Below, in pieces: positions 62,201 to 64,000 of a stretch of 64,000 bases of DNA. Location of the stretch: NCBI GenBank assembly GCA_029962745.1, contig CM057154.1:16989757-17053756 (forward strand), given 5' to 3'. The notes under the pieces are model-generated. The model did not search any database. It was not told where the DNA came from and worked only from the letters and a program-made list of their open reading frames with translations. The stretch is from Echinometra lucunter (Eukaryota > Echinodermata > Echinoidea > Camarodonta > Echinometridae). Both the position numbers and the translations under genes were made by a program. The number at the start of each line of letters is the position of its first letter. Position 1 is the first letter of the stretch.

Positions 62201-63160
62201 TTGTTTTGATAAACCAGATTGGATGCTGTTCTGGTGATCTTTAGTAATGATTCTTAGGAAAACACGGGAAAAATAAGAACTAAAAACTTACTCTGTGGTT
62301 CTGATATGCTGTGACAGCAGTGAATTGTGTTTCCGAGAAGATAAAACATTTGAAATCTCTCTCAGGTGCGTTCTCAAAGTCCTTCCTACCGCTTACATGA
62401 ACAACGTGGAAACGAGGTTGGTAGCGATGCATTGAATTTAAGATTATCTGAATAAGAAAAAAAAATAAGATGTAATTGTTTTCATCCTATTACTAGCTTG
62501 CAGATGAATCTTTCAAAAAGATGATGCATTATTATGACAATGAAATCCTGATCTGAATATTATTACAGAAATAACATTAAAATATGAATGGTTTAATTTA
62601 CTGCATAACTGTCAAAGCACCATGATTGATTATAGTCAGTTATGGATTTTCAAATTTGCTTACTGTTGTCTTATTTCACAATTTCATTCAATGATCTATA
62701 TCACTTTCTATCAGAAATTCTTCATATGGGTAAGAAAGTGTTTTCCCAAATTTATCGCACTGAAAATCAGCTTCTTATGTCATGTATACATAGATGACAG
62801 AAAAGGATGAAGTATAACGAATATAATTACAGTACTACTGGGTGGACAGAAAAATTATGTGGATCCACTGAAACAGGCTCTCCGCTCTTCTCACATAATT
62901 TGCTCTTAGTTACCTGTATTTCATTTCATCATTAATGTCATGGAAATCAAGAATACAAAGAAACTCACATGTCCGTTATCATCAAGAAGATTATTGGTGA
63001 GTTTGAGTTTGTCAAATGATACAATTTGTTTCATCCACATGGCACCGCGAGCTGGTGAGTCCGGATGAACATGTATCCTACCCGGCATCTCTGGGTCGGC
63101 TTTGCCTGCTACCAGCCAACTTGAACTGTGGAAAGCATACCGGTATCTCTTGTCGTCAAC
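55863..63160 (-). CDS. Tbx1/10: T-box transcription factor Tbx1/10, copy B (partial, 6 visible exons)
   Basis: Mirror image of copy A with exons 63160-62969, 62447-62292, 59138-59071, 58434-58375, 57022-56895 and 56297-55863. All splice sites are preserved and exon lengths are 192, 156, 68, 60, 128 and 435 bases. Differences from copy A noticed in the coding part are about five synonymous changes, an Ile to Met change at the last residue, and one extra C in exon 7 that shifts the frame. The exon preceding 63160 would fall in or beyond the gap at 63303. Most likely the second allele of the same gene rather than a paralogue. Confidence 0.85.
56895..57022 (-). CDS. Tbx1/10: Tbx1/10 copy B, exon 6
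   Basis: 128 bases with the same phases as copy A; one synonymous change (ATT to ATC in IIEIL). Confidence 0.85.
58375..58434 (-). CDS. Tbx1/10: Tbx1/10 copy B, exon 5 (small symmetric exon)
   Basis: 60 bases, identical to copy A, with the same acceptor and donor. Confidence 0.75.
59071..59138 (-). CDS. Tbx1/10: Tbx1/10 copy B, exon 4 (end of T-box)
   Basis: 68 bases, identical to copy A; encodes [19 protein letters not shown]. Confidence 0.92.
61635..61647 (-). promoter_or_regulatory. candidate DR1 nuclear-receptor site, arm B
   Basis: GGGTCAAAGGTCA on the plus strand, the exact inverse of 16557-16569, in the same intron of copy B. Confidence 0.3.
62292..62447 (-). CDS. Tbx1/10: Tbx1/10 copy B, exon 3 (T-box)
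   Basis: 156 bases encoding [13 protein letters not shown] through [10 protein letters not shown]; one synonymous change (ACA to ACT) relative to copy A. Confidence 0.92.
62969..63160 (-). CDS. Tbx1/10: Tbx1/10 copy B, exon 2 (T-box)
   Basis: 192 bases encoding [20 protein letters not shown] through LDDNGH; two synonymous changes relative to copy A (CCG/CCA and CTT/CTC). Immediately upstream on the minus strand lies a CTC/TCC-rich tract and a (CAT)n repeat at about 63257-63218, as in copy A. Confidence 0.92.
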
Positions 63161-63215
63161 CTGTGAGGAGGAGGAGGTGGTGGAGGAGTAGGAGGAGGAG
63201 GAGGAGGAGAAAAAA

Positions 63216-63260
<45 letters not shown>

Positions 63261-63302
63261 GATGAGGAGAAGAAGAAGAAGAAGAAGGAGAAGAAGAAAT
63301 CG

Positions 63303-63802
63303 NNNNNNNNNNNNNNNNNNNNNNNNNNNNNNNNNNNNNNNNNNNNNNNNNNNNNNNNNNNNNNNNNNNNNNNNNNNNNNNNNNNNNNNNNNNNNNNNNN
63401 NNNNNNNNNNNNNNNNNNNNNNNNNNNNNNNNNNNNNNNNNNNNNNNNNNNNNNNNNNNNNNNNNNNNNNNNNNNNNNNNNNNNNNNNNNNNNNNNNNNN
63501 NNNNNNNNNNNNNNNNNNNNNNNNNNNNNNNNNNNNNNNNNNNNNNNNNNNNNNNNNNNNNNNNNNNNNNNNNNNNNNNNNNNNNNNNNNNNNNNNNNNN
63601 NNNNNNNNNNNNNNNNNNNNNNNNNNNNNNNNNNNNNNNNNNNNNNNNNNNNNNNNNNNNNNNNNNNNNNNNNNNNNNNNNNNNNNNNNNNNNNNNNNNN
63701 NNNNNNNNNNNNNNNNNNNNNNNNNNNNNNNNNNNNNNNNNNNNNNNNNNNNNNNNNNNNNNNNNNNNNNNNNNNNNNNNNNNNNNNNNNNNNNNNNNNN
63801 NN
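63303..63802. other. assembly gap, exactly 500 N
   Basis: Arm B ends here in GAA-rich sequence, at the position matching 14890 in arm A. Confidence 0.95.
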
Positions 63803-64000
63803 ATCATTAAAGGACCTGTCTCAATATATGCGCTAAATTAAGCGCTCTTAACGCATGAAATCTGCATAAACCAGGGTTTCAAAACCACGGTTTCAAAACC
63901 ACCTTTGTGAATTCGGGCCATAGTGTTCTTGAGACTAGTCCTTATCATTATCAGTAACAAGAAAATCAAAAGTTTAGTTTCATACCACAAAGTATGGCAC
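63803..64000. other. short block with no recognised feature
   Basis: 198 bases. I found no inverse match in 1-14890, so it does not simply continue arm B towards exon 1. It contains a short local inverted pair, AACCACGGTTTCAAAACCAC, but no gene. Confidence 0.4.

Larger units (their letters stand above)
43376..63302 (-). repeat. arm B of the ~20 kb inverted repeat
   Basis: Reverse complement of 14890-36094. It ends at the 500-N gap within a GAAGAAG tract. It carries three insertions absent from arm A (45852-46380, 46924-47483, 48667-49070) and lacks arm A's LINE. Confidence 0.9.

Overview
This is animal (eukaryotic) DNA, most likely from an echinoderm and probably a sea urchin. The clues are intron-rich genes with GT/AG sites, abundant microsatellites and long G/C homopolymers, tRNA-headed SINEs with (ATT)n tails, many terminal-inverted-repeat MITEs and non-LTR retrotransposon fragments. 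The species call is an inference from repeat style and protein similarity only.

The one recognisable host gene is a T-box transcription factor of the Tbx1/10 class. Copy A lies on the plus strand. It has seven visible coding exons from 13587 to 22397, starting inside the T-box; the N-terminal exon(s) are not in the window. Copy B lies on the minus strand. It has six visible coding exons from 63160 down to 55863, the same exons 2 to 7 with matching lengths and splice sites. The coding copies differ by about five synonymous changes, one conservative change and one frameshift.

The window consists of four sequence blocks separated by three gaps of exactly 500 N (13680-14179, 36095-36594, 63303-63802). 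Block 2 (14180-36094) and block 3 (36595-63302) are, over about 20 kb, reverse complements of each other: 14890-36094 matches 63302-43376. The matching region starts or stops at block ends that sit in or next to microsatellites. The arms differ by SNPs, microsatellite lengths and clean presence/absence of transposable elements. The LINE at 31150-33911 is only in arm A. The SINE-like insert at 45852-46380, the hAT MITE at 46924-47483 and the SINE at 48667-49070 are only in arm B. The simplest reading is two alleles (unpurged haplotigs) of one Tbx1/10 locus scaffolded head to head. A true inverted gene duplication is the alternative and would need read-level proof.

Region by region: 1-13586 is non-coding or intronic DNA rich in MITEs and SINEs. 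13587-22397 is Tbx1/10 copy A. 22398-36094 is 3' flank with MITEs, hairpins, a LINE and a strongly conserved block near 34850-35470. 36595-43375 is a single-copy stretch with LINE fragments and microsatellites, and would be the outward continuation of arm B. 43376-63302 is arm B. 63803-64000 is a short unrelated tail. No CRISPR array, rRNA, prokaryotic operon or new multi-gene system was seen. The points of real interest are the allelic fold-back, the two copy-specific frameshifts, a cassette-like 60-base exon after the T-box, and several apparently coherent MITE families.
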